Position numbers and translations under genes: made by a program | Notes under the pieces: generated by a model | What the model was told of the DNA's origin: nothing | What the model saw: only the letters and a program-made list of their open reading frames with translations | Database searches by the model: none | Shown: positions 12,806 through 19,492 of the stretch, piece by piece | Layout of the letters: every line of letters starts with the position of its first letter | How positions within the stretch are numbered: position 1 is the first letter of the stretch | IMG/VR virus record: IMGVR_UViG_3300021247_000548 | Span: 1 to 29,228 of that record | Origin: a virus | Length of the DNA: 29,228 nt | Reading direction: 5' to 3' (one strand)

Positions 12806-13312
12806 ATGGATTTATCTAATTACACAATAGAACAACTTGTTGAATTGAAAGACAAGATTAGTAATCAAATTTATTCTTTTGAAGATGGGTATTTTTATAT
12901 CTGTAAAATCAATTCCTATGGAAGAAGTTGGGAAGAAAAAGGTATAACAAACCCATACACTCTTCAAGAGTTATGTTATCAGTATGATGGTGGTGAGGGT
13001 ATCCTTAATATTTATACAAACAATCCTGATTTGAATGTTCATAATTACGGTGACGTTAAATTTGTCCCCACACGTAAGGACTACGAGAAGTGGTACAAAT
13101 ATTCATATTTAAAACGACAAATTCCTAATATAGAAAAAGAATTGGAGGAATGGGAAAACCGCGATAATGTCCCATTTAATCGTCGTCCATTATTTTCACC
13201 TATCTATTCCCACGAAACTGTTGAGGAGTATAAGAAAGAAATGTCCGAACTTGAGGGAACATTTGTGGAACCTGTTAATATTCGCAGGTATGCTCAGGAA
13301 GAGGAAGAATAA
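12806..13312 (+). CDS. Unknown charged protein
   Basis: 168 residues from the ATG 4 nt after TATATTTG; the upstream codons of the open frame are the promoter. MDLSNYTIEQLVELKDKISN begins a coiled-coil-like helix, followed by a Tyr-rich region, a second coiled segment (YLKRQIPNIEKELEEWENR) and a Glu-rich end. No family recognised. Untagged and host-promoter driven. Confidence 0.75.
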   Translation: MDLSNYTIEQLVELKDKISNQIYSFEDGYFYICKINSYGRSWEEKGITNPYTLQELCYQYDGGEGILNIYTNNPDLNVHNYGDVKFVPTRKDYEKWYKYSYLKRQIPNIEKELEEWENRDNVPFNRRPLFSPIYSHETVEEYKKEMSELEGTFVEPVNIRRYAQEEEE

Positions 13313-13335
13313 TTTTGTTTTTAGTTGGTTTCACT

Positions 13336-13363
13336 ATACCCCCTTTTTTATAATTGGGGGTAT
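13336..13363 (+). terminator. Hairpin overlapping a promoter box
   Basis: ATACCCCC (13336-13343), 12-nt T/A loop, GGGGGTAT (13356-13363), then TTATATT. It probably ends the preceding transcript; its last bases are also the start of the TATTTATA box at 13361-13368. Confidence 0.55.
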
Positions 13364-13368
13364 TTATA
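13361..13368 (+). promoter_or_regulatory. TATTTATA box before 13373
   Basis: TATTTATA 4 nt before the ATG, overlapping the 3' arm of a hairpin. Confidence 0.5.
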
Positions 13369-13372
13369 TTAT

Positions 13373-14065
13373 ATGAAAAAAGTTATTAGATTAACAGAAT
13401 CAGATTTAACAAGAATTGTTAAACGTGTTCTTCGTGAGAATGAGGAACAACAAATGACTGATGAAGTGACAAACTTAATCCTTAGTAACATATCCAAAGA
13501 AGATTTAATGGCTCTTGGTCAACTATATAATAGTCTTGGAGAAGATGAGTTTACTGATGTTGCTGAAGATGTAGTGGATAGTGTAATTGAGGGTGATACT
13601 GTTAGTGAATCAATAGGGTTATCTAAAAAAGGAATTACATATGATACCGAATCTGAAAAAGACAAAATTCAAGTTACAAAAATAATCACACAACTTGCTA
13701 CCACAATTATCACGTTATTGTCAGGTTCTATCTCTATTGGGGCTTATAGGACTGATGATTTTGAAAGTTCAATGGTTGCTGGAATAGTTGCATCGGCAAT
13801 GGTTGGAGCGAATTTGTTAACAAGAATACCGCATAGGTTATATACAAAACCTATCTCTAAAAAATCACAAAATTCAAGGATGGCAAAGTTAGTAGACAAT
13901 GAAATGAGAATAATTAATCCAACAGAGATGTATTTCCGTGATATTGTTGCACATTTTAAAGATAAAGGATTTCCTCAAGAGGTGGTAAATAGTTTTATTG
14001 TGGATTGGTTGGATAAAAATAATGTAAAGTTTAAGGAAGAGAAAAGAGTACGTAGAGTAAAATAA
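13373..14065 (+). CDS. Tagged two-helix membrane protein
   Basis: 230 residues. MKKVIRLTESDLTRIVKRV plus LRENEEQQ gives the full tag with L-T-E and L-R-E. An acidic region follows, then two hydrophobic segments (around 113-133, ITQLATTIITLLSGSISIGAY; around 144-165, SMVAGIVASAMVGANLL), and a basic C-terminus ending KEEKRVRRVK. It would sit in a membrane after delivery or synthesis. The tag plus membrane segments suggest an injected membrane-active protein; unproven. Confidence 0.78.
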   Translation: MKKVIRLTESDLTRIVKRVLRENEEQQMTDEVTNLILSNISKEDLMALGQLYNSLGEDEFTDVAEDVVDSVIEGDTVSESIGLSKKGITYDTESEKDKIQVTKIITQLATTIITLLSGSISIGAYRTDDFESSMVAGIVASAMVGANLLTRIPHRLYTKPISKKSQNSRMAKLVDNEMRIINPTEMYFRDIVAHFKDKGFPQEVVNSFIVDWLDKNNVKFKEEKRVRRVK

Positions 14066-14074
14066 AATATACCG

Positions 14075-14770
14075 ATGAAGTCAAAAGTTTTTTCCAAAGT
14101 ATTATCCACCTTCTTCAAATCAAGAGAAATTGACGGTTTAATCATATACCATGATGATGAGTATACCACGTTTCAAGAGGGGTTCCCATTTGCTGAAGAA
14201 TTCAAGACTCCAATATTAAAAATTAAAAATCCCAATAACATACCGTTCTCTTATAATGCTTTATTTGGTTTATTAGAAGAAGATATCCGAACAATCCAAC
14301 ATTTTGCTGGAACTAACTATGGTGGCAATGTAATAAGTAAAATAATTGTATTTAATGACTTTGATAGTGGAGATTATTATTTTCCCGAAGAACTTGAAAA
14401 GAAATTAATAAATTGTTTAAATACCGACTTTATTGATATTTCTTATAAAAATTTTAATATGATATACACAATCAACGCAAAATATGTCGCGGATTCAGAT
14501 TTTGAGATGGTATGGGAAGATTCAGAAGAACTGAAGGTTTATCTAACTTTAAATGTTAAACATATTAATGTAAAAAATTTAGCAACCAATGAAGTGGAAC
14601 TTATTGAAGATTATGATAAAATTAAACCGATTGTTTACGACATAATGTGGAGGGACTCCTACACTTTCGAAGACCCAGTTTGGGAATGTTTTGTAGAACA
14701 TGTTAAACCTTACAAAACATTTCTGGATGACCAATGGCAGTTTGTTAGTTTGAGAATTATGGTTGAATGA
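14075..14770 (+). CDS. Unknown protein, 231 residues
   Basis: MKSKVFSKVLSTFFKSREID start, then an alpha/beta sequence with several hydrophobic strands (KIIVFNDFDSGDYYFPEELEKKL). Acidic overall. No motif recognised. It starts 9 nt after the previous stop; without the common tag, though the first 15 residues are basic and amphipathic. Followed by the next promoter box within its 3' flank. Confidence 0.72.
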   Translation: MKSKVFSKVLSTFFKSREIDGLIIYHDDEYTTFQEGFPFAEEFKTPILKIKNPNNIPFSYNALFGLLEEDIRTIQHFAGTNYGGNVISKIIVFNDFDSGDYYFPEELEKKLINCLNTDFIDISYKNFNMIYTINAKYVADSDFEMVWEDSEELKVYLTLNVKHINVKNLATNEVELIEDYDKIKPIVYDIMWRDSYTFEDPVWECFVEHVKPYKTFLDDQWQFVSLRIMVE

Positions 14771-14772
14771 TA

Positions 14773-14780
14773 TATTTATA
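14773..14780 (+). promoter_or_regulatory. TATTTATA box before 14784
   Basis: TATTTATA 3 nt before the ATG, just after the upstream stop. Confidence 0.5.
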
Positions 14781-14783
14781 ATT

Positions 14784-15176
14784 ATGAAAAAAATAGTAAC
14801 ACTAACTGAATCGGATTTAGTTCGTATGGTTAAAAGAGTAATTAAAGAAAGTGATGAAAAATCAACTTTTGAGCTTAAAATGGAAACAACCCCTGAAGAA
14901 CAACTTGATTCTGTAATACAAGAATTTTTTGCTGACAAAACTGAAGCGGAAATCAAAGAATATTTCATGGAACTTAAAAACAAAAAACCAAAGTGGTTGG
15001 TAAAGTTATTAAAACGTTTAAAAAACCCTAACAACAAAAATAAAAAAATAAATTGGAGACAAGTAGGGAATGCACTTACTTTTTATTCCCTCGGTTTAAT
15101 GTTTGCGCTAATCTTTAATATTAAATTTGACCAAATCACAGATTTACCGTCAAAAATTGTAGGGAATCAACAGTAA
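14784..15176 (+). CDS. Tagged single-pass membrane protein
   Basis: 130 residues from the ATG after the TATTTATA box; the longer frame would overlap the upstream gene. MKKIVTLTESDLVRMVKRV plus IKES gives L-T-E and I-K-E. Acidic middle (PEEQLDSVIQEFFADKTEAE), basic segment (PKWLVKLLKRLKNPNNKNKK), then a membrane helix (ALTFYSLGLMFALIFNI). Function unknown. Confidence 0.78.
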   Translation: MKKIVTLTESDLVRMVKRVIKESDEKSTFELKMETTPEEQLDSVIQEFFADKTEAEIKEYFMELKNKKPKWLVKLLKRLKNPNNKNKKINWRQVGNALTFYSLGLMFALIFNIKFDQITDLPSKIVGNQQ

Positions 15177-15181
15177 TAATA

Positions 15182-15189
15182 TATTTATA
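15182..15189 (+). promoter_or_regulatory. TATTTATA box before 15200
   Basis: TATTTATA 10 nt before the ATG of a 48-residue gene. Confidence 0.45.
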
Positions 15190-15199
15190 AATAAAAACT

Positions 15200-15346
15200 A
15201 TGAAACATTTATTAAACGATTTATCAGAAGAAGTTAAAAACTCAATTCGTGAACAACACGAAGGAGGAAAAAAAATTGTTATTGAAAACTTCAAAAAATT
15301 AATTGAAACTAAATCAGGTGATGTTAAACCATTAACTGAAAAATAA
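15200..15346 (+). CDS. 48-residue tag-only protein (MKHLLNDLSEE)
   Basis: MKHLLNDLSEEVKNSIREQH followed by EGGKKIVIENFKKLIE and ending KPLTEK. The N-terminus matches the tag of 24702-25340 (MKKLLDISSEERNRILEMH), with I-R-E in place of I-L-E, and here makes up nearly half of the protein. Ends before a strong terminator. A minimal internal-protein-like peptide is a reasonable guess. Confidence 0.65.
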   Translation: MKHLLNDLSEEVKNSIREQHEGGKKIVIENFKKLIETKSGDVKPLTEK

Positions 15347-15362
15347 AAAAATTAAACTTTTT

Positions 15363-15390
15363 AAACCCCTATGTTATTAGGGGTTTTTAT
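15363..15390 (+). terminator. Rho-independent terminator
   Basis: AAACCCCT, 8-nt loop, AGGGGTTT followed by a T-rich tail. Confidence 0.8.
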
Positions 15391-15405
15391 TTTAAAAAAA
15401 TAAAT

Positions 15406-15600
15406 ATGCCTAGTTTTGTTTGGGATACTTCCGAAGTTACTTGTTCTGACCCCTTAGATAAGGGTACGTGGGAAACAATACAAAATCTTGATGATGGTGT
15501 TGTTACAATTAAAGTTAGGTATTGTTCAGGAAATCCTGATAATAAAGAGTATTGTGAAGATAAAGGACTTGAGTTGTATATCGCACAATACGGAATTTAA
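15406..15600 (+). CDS. Small Cys-containing protein
   Basis: 64 residues, MPSFVWDTSEVTCSDPLDKG, three Cys in all (positions 13, 40 and 50) and an acidic body. Upstream of the ATG is only AAAAAAATAAAT. No family recognised; possibly a small metal-binding or disulfide protein. Confidence 0.6.
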   Translation: MPSFVWDTSEVTCSDPLDKGTWETIQNLDDGVVTIKVRYCSGNPDNKEYCEDKGLELYIAQYGI

Positions 15601-15611
15601 AAATATTTAAG

Positions 15612-15725
15612 ATGGCAAAGGCAAGGAAAGAAGGAAATAAAAAACGTAATAGAAAAAACTTAGTTAAAAATCTAAAACGTATTAAAGAGAATCATAGAAT
15701 TTTAAATTCAATTAAAAATAATTGA
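15612..15725 (+). CDS. 37-residue strongly basic protein
   Basis: MAKARKEGNKKRNRKNLVKN then LKRIKENHRILNSIKNN. About 40 percent Lys/Arg, suggesting nucleic-acid binding or condensation. Starts 11 nt after the preceding stop. Too short for confident assignment. Confidence 0.55.
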   Translation: MAKARKEGNKKRNRKNLVKNLKRIKENHRILNSIKNN

Positions 15726-15735
15726 ATTTTTACAC

Positions 15736-15743
15736 TATATTTG
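15736..15743 (+). promoter_or_regulatory. TATATTTG promoter
   Basis: TATATTTG in the gap before the 31-residue gene, leaving a 24-nt A-rich leader. Confidence 0.6.
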
Positions 15744-15767
15744 TATTAAACTTAAAAACATTAAAAC

Positions 15768-15863
15768 ATGATATTAGATATTTGTCCTGATGAAGACTAC
15801 GACCAAGAAGTTTATGATGATGGTGAATTGTTAGACGAATGTGATGATTATTGTGGATGTTAA
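15768..15863 (+). CDS. 31-residue acidic Cys-rich mini-protein
   Basis: MILDICPDEDYDQEVYDDGE then LLDECDDYCGC. Eleven Asp/Glu in its last 24 residues and four Cys overall, three in the final seven. Flanked by its own promoter and a terminator, so it is a single-gene unit. Possible metal chelator or protein mimic; function unknown. Confidence 0.55.
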   Translation: MILDICPDEDYDQEVYDDGELLDECDDYCGC

Positions 15864-15872
15864 CAAACTTTA

Positions 15873-15898
15873 AAACCCCTTGTAAAAGGGGTTTATTA
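15873..15898 (+). terminator. Rho-independent terminator
   Basis: AAACCCCTT, GTAA loop, AAGGGGTTT then ATTATTTT. Confidence 0.8.
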
Positions 15899-15925
15899 TT
15901 TTAAATTTATTTTTATTATTATTTT

Positions 15926-16114
15926 ATGACAAGAGAAGAAAAATCACAGATGTATAGTCAATTGTTGACTCAACACACTCGTTTAGATAACAAAATCAAT
16001 GAAATTAAATCTGAAGACTTTGAACTTAACGATGAACAAATGGGTAGAATTAGAGTTCTTCAGATGCAACAGGGTCAACTTGTTGCTCAGATGCAACAAT
16101 TGATGCAGGGATAA
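15926..16114 (+). CDS. Small coiled-coil protein
   Basis: 62 residues with a high Gln content (LQMQQGQLVAQMQQLMQG at the end). Continuous heptad-like hydrophobic spacing suggests a helical hairpin or coiled coil. Its last 65 bp overlap the convergent gene 16050-16586, so both 3' ends are coding. Confidence 0.65.
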   Translation: MTREEKSQMYSQLLTQHTRLDNKINEIKSEDFELNDEQMGRIRVLQMQQGQLVAQMQQLMQG

Positions 16115-16586
16115 ACCAAGTAGGTGTATCTCTATTTTTCCATTTAGCAAAATCTTTTTTAGCTCCGTTGTAGTAATTTCTATATGACTCAACAACGTCA
16201 ACTACTTTGTACTCGTCAGGCATTGCTTTTGGAGGTAAAGTAAATCCTTTATCAGTAATATTTGGTTTATTTGACAGACACCATTCAATAACTTCTTGTG
16301 ATTTGTGACGTTTACCATACCTGTATGTATATTCTTTACATAATTCCAAACCTAAATCACAAAGATACAAGTAGTTAGACAATGACTCACGTGTCCAAAT
16401 GGCACAAGGATGATTCTTATGAGATAACTTGTACGGTACTTGGTCGGTACTTGGTGGGTACTTAGTGGTTACATGGTGGGTACCACATAATAGTTGAGCA
16501 GTTTCCAATATCATCTTAACCACATGTTTATCACAATGGTATTTTGCACATTTTTCAGTATCCCAATCCAAAAAGAAAATATTCAT
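16050..16586 (-). CDS. Conserved phage protein (MNIFFLDWDTEKCAKYHCDKH family)
   Basis: 178 residues from the ATG at 16586. The pattern LD.D...CA.YHCDKHVVKMILETAQLL, then HKNHPCAIWTRES, LCKEYTYRYGK and PPKAMPDEYK...SYRNYYNGAKK, is one I recognise from many unrelated phages as a conserved uncharacterised family. The invariant Cys/His cluster (CAKYHCDKH) and HKNHPC suggest a metal site. The C-terminus ends ASEEL inside the convergent coiled-coil gene. Likely a nucleic-acid or nucleotide-related enzyme, but this is a guess. Confidence 0.8.
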   Translation of the reverse strand: MNIFFLDWDTEKCAKYHCDKHVVKMILETAQLLCGTHHVTTKYPPSTDQVPYKLSHKNHPCAIWTRESLSNYLYLCDLGLELCKEYTYRYGKRHKSQEVIEWCLSNKPNITDKGFTLPPKAMPDEYKVVDVVESYRNYYNGAKKDFAKWKNRDTPTWFIPASIVASEQQVDPVASEEL

Positions 16587-16651
16587 ATTGCTAATATAAA
16601 CAAAAAATCCCACAGTGACGTGGGAAGTTTTGAAAAATAAATGAAATTGTA

Positions 16652-17077
16652 TTAGTTTACTGACACAACTTCTAAATCAAAGATAAGTTTCTTCCCCGCC
16701 AATGGATGGTTCATATCCAATACGACAGTACTTTCTTTAATTTCTGTAACCACAACGTTTACAGGCCCAAATTGGTTTTGTCCTTGTAACATATCCCCAG
16801 CTTTAACACCTTCAGGGACTTGAGATAGTGCAACTTCACTCATCAGTTGTGGGTTAATATCTCCGTAAGCATTTTCTGGCTCAATTTCAATTGTTTTCAT
16901 TTCGCCAACGGTCATATCAATTAATCCGTTTTCAAAACCAGGAATTAATTGTCCTTGACCTAATGTTACTGTAAGAGGTTCTCTACCCTCAGCCAAAGAT
17001 GTGTCAAATACCGAACCATCTTCTAATTTACCTGTATAATGAACAGATACATTATCACCGTTTTTAATTTTTGTCAT
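16652..17077 (-). CDS. SlyD-like FKBP peptidyl-prolyl isomerase
   Basis: 141 residues from ATG 17077; a longer frame would need TTG. FKBP core: VSVHYTGKLEDGSVFDTS (residues 10-27) and LGQGQLIPGFENGLIDM. An insert-in-flap chaperone segment follows (about 70-120, NAYGDINPQLM...VPEGVKAGDML), and the strand NHPLAGKKLIFDLEVV (123-138) closes the fold. The order is that of SlyD, without its His-rich metal-binding tail. It catalyses prolyl isomerisation and assists folding in the cytoplasm. A host-like chaperone in a phage suggests help with folding of abundant virion or tail proteins. No tag, so not predicted to be packaged. Confidence 0.9.
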   Translation of the reverse strand: MTKIKNGDNVSVHYTGKLEDGSVFDTSLAEGREPLTVTLGQGQLIPGFENGLIDMTVGEMKTIEIEPENAYGDINPQLMSEVALSQVPEGVKAGDMLQGQNQFGPVNVVVTEIKESTVVLDMNHPLAGKKLIFDLEVVSVN

Positions 17078-17133
17078 ATTCAAGTATATAATTTTTTTTT
17101 CATATAAAAAAGCATAAAAGATAAAATTCTTGG

Positions 17134-17141
17134 TATTTATA
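17134..17141 (+). promoter_or_regulatory. TATTTATA box before 17158
   Basis: TATTTATA 16 nt before the ATG, in the divergent gap from the FKBP gene. Confidence 0.45.
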
Positions 17142-17157
17142 GTATAAAAGTATTTTT

Positions 17158-17751
17158 ATGAAAAAAAATAAAGTAATTAGATTAACTGAAAACGATTTAG
17201 TTAATATTATTAAAAAAGTTTTAATTGAACAAAACCAAGAAGAAATTTTAAAAACTGAATCTTTAATAAATGAAGTTTCAAATATTTCAGGTTCTGAAGT
17301 TGTTATGTTTAATGATTATGGTTTAAACAGATATAAAGGTTCAGGAAGTAACAAAATATTTGCAGGATATGAAACATATATAATAAAAGATGTTTGGTTT
17401 CCGGAATATAAAGGTGGTAAAACAGTTGCATTTACTGTTCAAAAAAAAGATAGTGAAACAGACCAAATGTATGGTATTTCAGGTAAAACTGGTTTAATGA
17501 AAGGAGCCTTTAAAAGAGAGTCAAAAGATACTAATCTTCCAATACAATTTAGATGGGATTGTAAGGGACATTTTGAAAAAGGTTTAGGTGGTAAAGGACA
17601 AGAATTAAAAAGATATGGTGGTATAAAACAAGATTATTTAAATAATGACTTGGCTTTAGTTATTGTTAACCGACCATTTTGTGATTATCCACTAAGAACT
17701 GAGGTAAAATCTGTTCCAAAAAATTACGCATATAGAAATCCACCAAGATAA
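17158..17751 (+). CDS. Tagged protein, 197 residues
   Basis: Starts MKKNKVIRLTENDLVNIIKK then VLIEQ: full tag with L-T-E and L-I-E. The body is basic and beta-rich, with NKIFAGYETYIIKDVWFPEY, a Gly/Lys-rich RWDCKGHFEKGLGGKGQEL and NRPFCDYPLRTEV. Two Cys (WDCKG, PFCDY) could pair. No family recognised. Operon with the next tagged gene (23 nt gap). Confidence 0.78.
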   Translation: MKKNKVIRLTENDLVNIIKKVLIEQNQEEILKTESLINEVSNISGSEVVMFNDYGLNRYKGSGSNKIFAGYETYIIKDVWFPEYKGGKTVAFTVQKKDSETDQMYGISGKTGLMKGAFKRESKDTNLPIQFRWDCKGHFEKGLGGKGQELKRYGGIKQDYLNNDLALVIVNRPFCDYPLRTEVKSVPKNYAYRNPPR

Positions 17752-17774
17752 TAAAAAAATAAAAAAACAAAAAA

Positions 17775-18194
17775 ATGAAAAAAGTAATAAGATTAACTGA
17801 ATCAGAATTAACTGGTTTAATTAAAAAAGTAGTTAAAGAATCAAAGAGAAATAAAGTAAATGAGGCAGTTGAAAACTTCTTCAATCCTGAAGCTATGGAG
17901 ACAGGTAGTGCAATTGTCACGATGGTTGGAACAACTATTGGACTTTTAGGTATTGCTGGATGGGATTATCTAAAAGAACTTTATCATCAATTAAGAAATA
18001 CGGAAGGTAAAGAACAAGAAGCTATGGAACTTAAATCAATCATCAGTGATTATGAAAAAAATAAGATGGACATGGATTCAGGTGATGATGATATGGATAC
18101 TGATGAAAGAATAATGGGACAAAAACCAGATGTTGATATGGAAGATGAAAGACCAATGGCTGAAAGTATCAGAAGACACATTAGAAGACGTTAA
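17775..18194 (+). CDS. Tagged single-pass membrane protein with acidic tail
   Basis: 139 residues. MKKVIRLTESELTGLIKKVV then KESKRNK gives the tag; the second site is V-K-E. One membrane-like helix at about 50-70 (IVTMVGTTIGLLGIAGWDYL), a strongly acidic Met/Asp region (MDMDSGDDDMDTDERIM), and a basic end (ESIRRHIRRR). Followed by a strong terminator. Confidence 0.78.
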   Translation: MKKVIRLTESELTGLIKKVVKESKRNKVNEAVENFFNPEAMETGSAIVTMVGTTIGLLGIAGWDYLKELYHQLRNTEGKEQEAMELKSIISDYEKNKMDMDSGDDDMDTDERIMGQKPDVDMEDERPMAESIRRHIRRR

Positions 18195-18211
18195 TTTTTA
18201 AAAAAAATAAT

Positions 18212-18238
18212 AAAAAACTCCCAATCGGGAGTTTTTTT
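18212..18238 (+). terminator. Rho-independent terminator
   Basis: AAAAAACTCCC, AATC loop, GGGAGTTTTTTT. Confidence 0.85.
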
Positions 18239-18241
18239 GTT

Positions 18242-18249
18242 TATATTTG
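18242..18249 (+). promoter_or_regulatory. TATATTTG promoter
   Basis: TATATTTG directly after the terminator T-run, 25 nt before the ATG at 18275. Confidence 0.6.
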
Positions 18250-18274
18250 TAGAACAATTAACACCAACACTACT

Positions 18275-18439
18275 ATGAAAAACTTAAAACTAAAATTGAC
18301 TTCAGCGATGTTCGCCCTTGTATTATCAGTATTATTATTGGTTACATCGTCATCATTACCTGTACTTGTTTTAAGTGTATCTCTTATTGTAGTACAAACA
18401 TTATTGTGGGGTAAGTTGATGAAGGAAGTTAAAGGTTAA
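18275..18439 (+). CDS. 54-residue two-helix membrane protein (holin-like)
   Basis: MKNLKLKLTSAMFALVLSVL, then a LLLVTSSSLPVLVLSVSLIV hairpin and a short basic end (WGKLMKEVKG). Two hydrophobic helices separated by SSSLP, with charged ends on one side, is the layout of small holins. It has its own promoter and terminator and no lysis gene beside it. It could equally be a small membrane regulator. Confidence 0.6.
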   Translation: MKNLKLKLTSAMFALVLSVLLLVTSSSLPVLVLSVSLIVVQTLLWGKLMKEVKG

Positions 18440-18442
18440 AAA

Positions 18443-18471
18443 AATCCCCTCACTTGGAGGGGATTTGGGTT
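18443..18471. terminator. Bidirectional terminator
   Basis: AATCCCCTC, ACTTG loop, GAGGGGATT, with A-run on the left and T-rich right side. It lies between the convergent genes 18275-18439 and 18472-19296. Confidence 0.8.
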
Positions 18472-19296
18472 TTATACGGTTACTTCTTGTTGTAGTAGTT
18501 CGTAAGCTCTTGCTAAACGAGTCATACCAATTCCACCACCGAAACGTGGGAAGAAATCGTGTGACAAGAACTCTTCTAATTCTTTTTCTACTCTTTCTTT
18601 TCCGAATAATTCAAAAAGTTTTTCAGAGTATTTTCCATTTTCTATTGTGTAGAAATTATTTCTCATTTCTTCTACGTTAGAACTTCTTTCTGCCGAACCG
18701 ATTGTTTCTTGTCCGTAAAGGATTACATCCACTTTGTTGAAAATCTTGTTTTCACTCTCTCTCATGTTCCAAAATGGGTTAGTTCTGTATGGGAAGTTTT
18801 GTAATGACACAACAGGTCCTTTCTCTTCCCACATTCTTGTTTCGTGTTCATTCTCTAAAATGGATACTCCACCATATTCTTCACAAACATCATCGTAGTT
18901 AACTTCTACTGCTTTATCAAATCCAAGATAATCTAAAAGTTCTGATTCAAGTTTTAACATTTCTTTCATTCCACCCTTTGATTCAAATTCGAACATTGGG
19001 AAAATCATTTCATGACGACCAGGTATTGGGTCTTTTTCTTGTCTATAAGACGTTGAAATACAATATACACCATTCCATTCAGGATTCTTAAGAAGTTCGT
19101 ATTCTAACCACATTTGACCCGTCTGTGGTAACGGCCATACTTCTCCTTGGTAGTTGAATGTTGTTATTGAGTGTGGATTTTCACACGCGGCCAAGATTGA
19201 TAATCTTGATTGGGTTGGAACTTCTTTAAAACCTTTGTTTTGAAAGAACGTTCTCATTTTTTGAACTAACTCGTTGTAAGTTTCTGTGTTTTTCAT
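18472..19296 (-). CDS. Class II aminoacyl-tRNA-synthetase-like core protein
   Basis: 274 residues. A motif 2-like segment spans residues 84-105 (YRQEKDPIPGRHEMIFPMFEF: Arg85, Glu87, Arg94, His95, Glu103/105). Motif 3 is FGGGIGMTRLARA (252-264, Arg260). Layout is closest to the Asp/Asn/Lys subclass, comparable to proteins annotated amino acid-tRNA ligase-related. No N-terminal anticodon-binding domain is present. It should adenylate an amino acid; the acceptor could be tRNA, a protein (as in EF-P modification) or ammonia (as in AsnA-type asparagine synthesis). A strong hairpin plus T8 lies on its own strand 35 nt upstream. A metabolic or translation-modulating phage gene; exact reaction unknown. 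Confidence 0.82.
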   Translation of the reverse strand: MKNTETYNELVQKMRTFFQNKGFKEVPTQSRLSILAACENPHSITTFNYQGEVWPLPQTGQMWLEYELLKNPEWNGVYCISTSYRQEKDPIPGRHEMIFPMFEFESKGGMKEMLKLESELLDYLGFDKAVEVNYDDVCEEYGGVSILENEHETRMWEEKGPVVSLQNFPYRTNPFWNMRESENKIFNKVDVILYGQETIGSAERSSNVEEMRNNFYTIENGKYSEKLFELFGKERVEKELEEFLSHDFFPRFGGGIGMTRLARAYELLQQEVTV

Positions 19297-19330
19297 TTTT
19301 TGTTTTTTTTGTTTTATTTATTAAAAGGGC

Positions 19331-19359
19331 AAAAAAAATCCTGACAAATGTCAGGATTT
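19331..19359 (-). terminator. Terminator-like hairpin in the leader of the synthetase-like gene
   Basis: AAATCCTGAC, AAAT loop, GTCAGGATTT (10-bp stem, 19336-19359), with eight T on the minus strand. The nearest gene to the right is divergent. On this strand the hairpin therefore precedes, rather than follows, a gene. Attenuator candidate, or a remnant. Confidence 0.7.
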
Positions 19360-19481
19360 CTTAAAAATATTATTGTTATTTAAATTTCGTAATTTTCTTT
19401 TAACTTTTTTTGTAGTCATTAAAATTAAATATATGCGTTTTATTAAAAATAATCAACATTAACAAAATATTTATTAAAAAG

Positions 19482-19488
19482 TATTTAT
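19482..19488 (+). promoter_or_regulatory. TATTTAT box before 19493
   Basis: TATTTAT 4 nt before the ATG of the polyphosphate kinase fusion. Confidence 0.5.
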
Positions 19489-19492
19489 CAGT

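Noticed and set aside
16652-17083. Start of the FKBP gene two codons upstream
   Set aside because: It would require TTG; the ATG at 17077 gives the usual FKBP start.
19297-19492. T-box riboswitch before the synthetase-like gene
   Set aside because: Only a terminator hairpin is present; no specifier loop or T-box consensus is visible.
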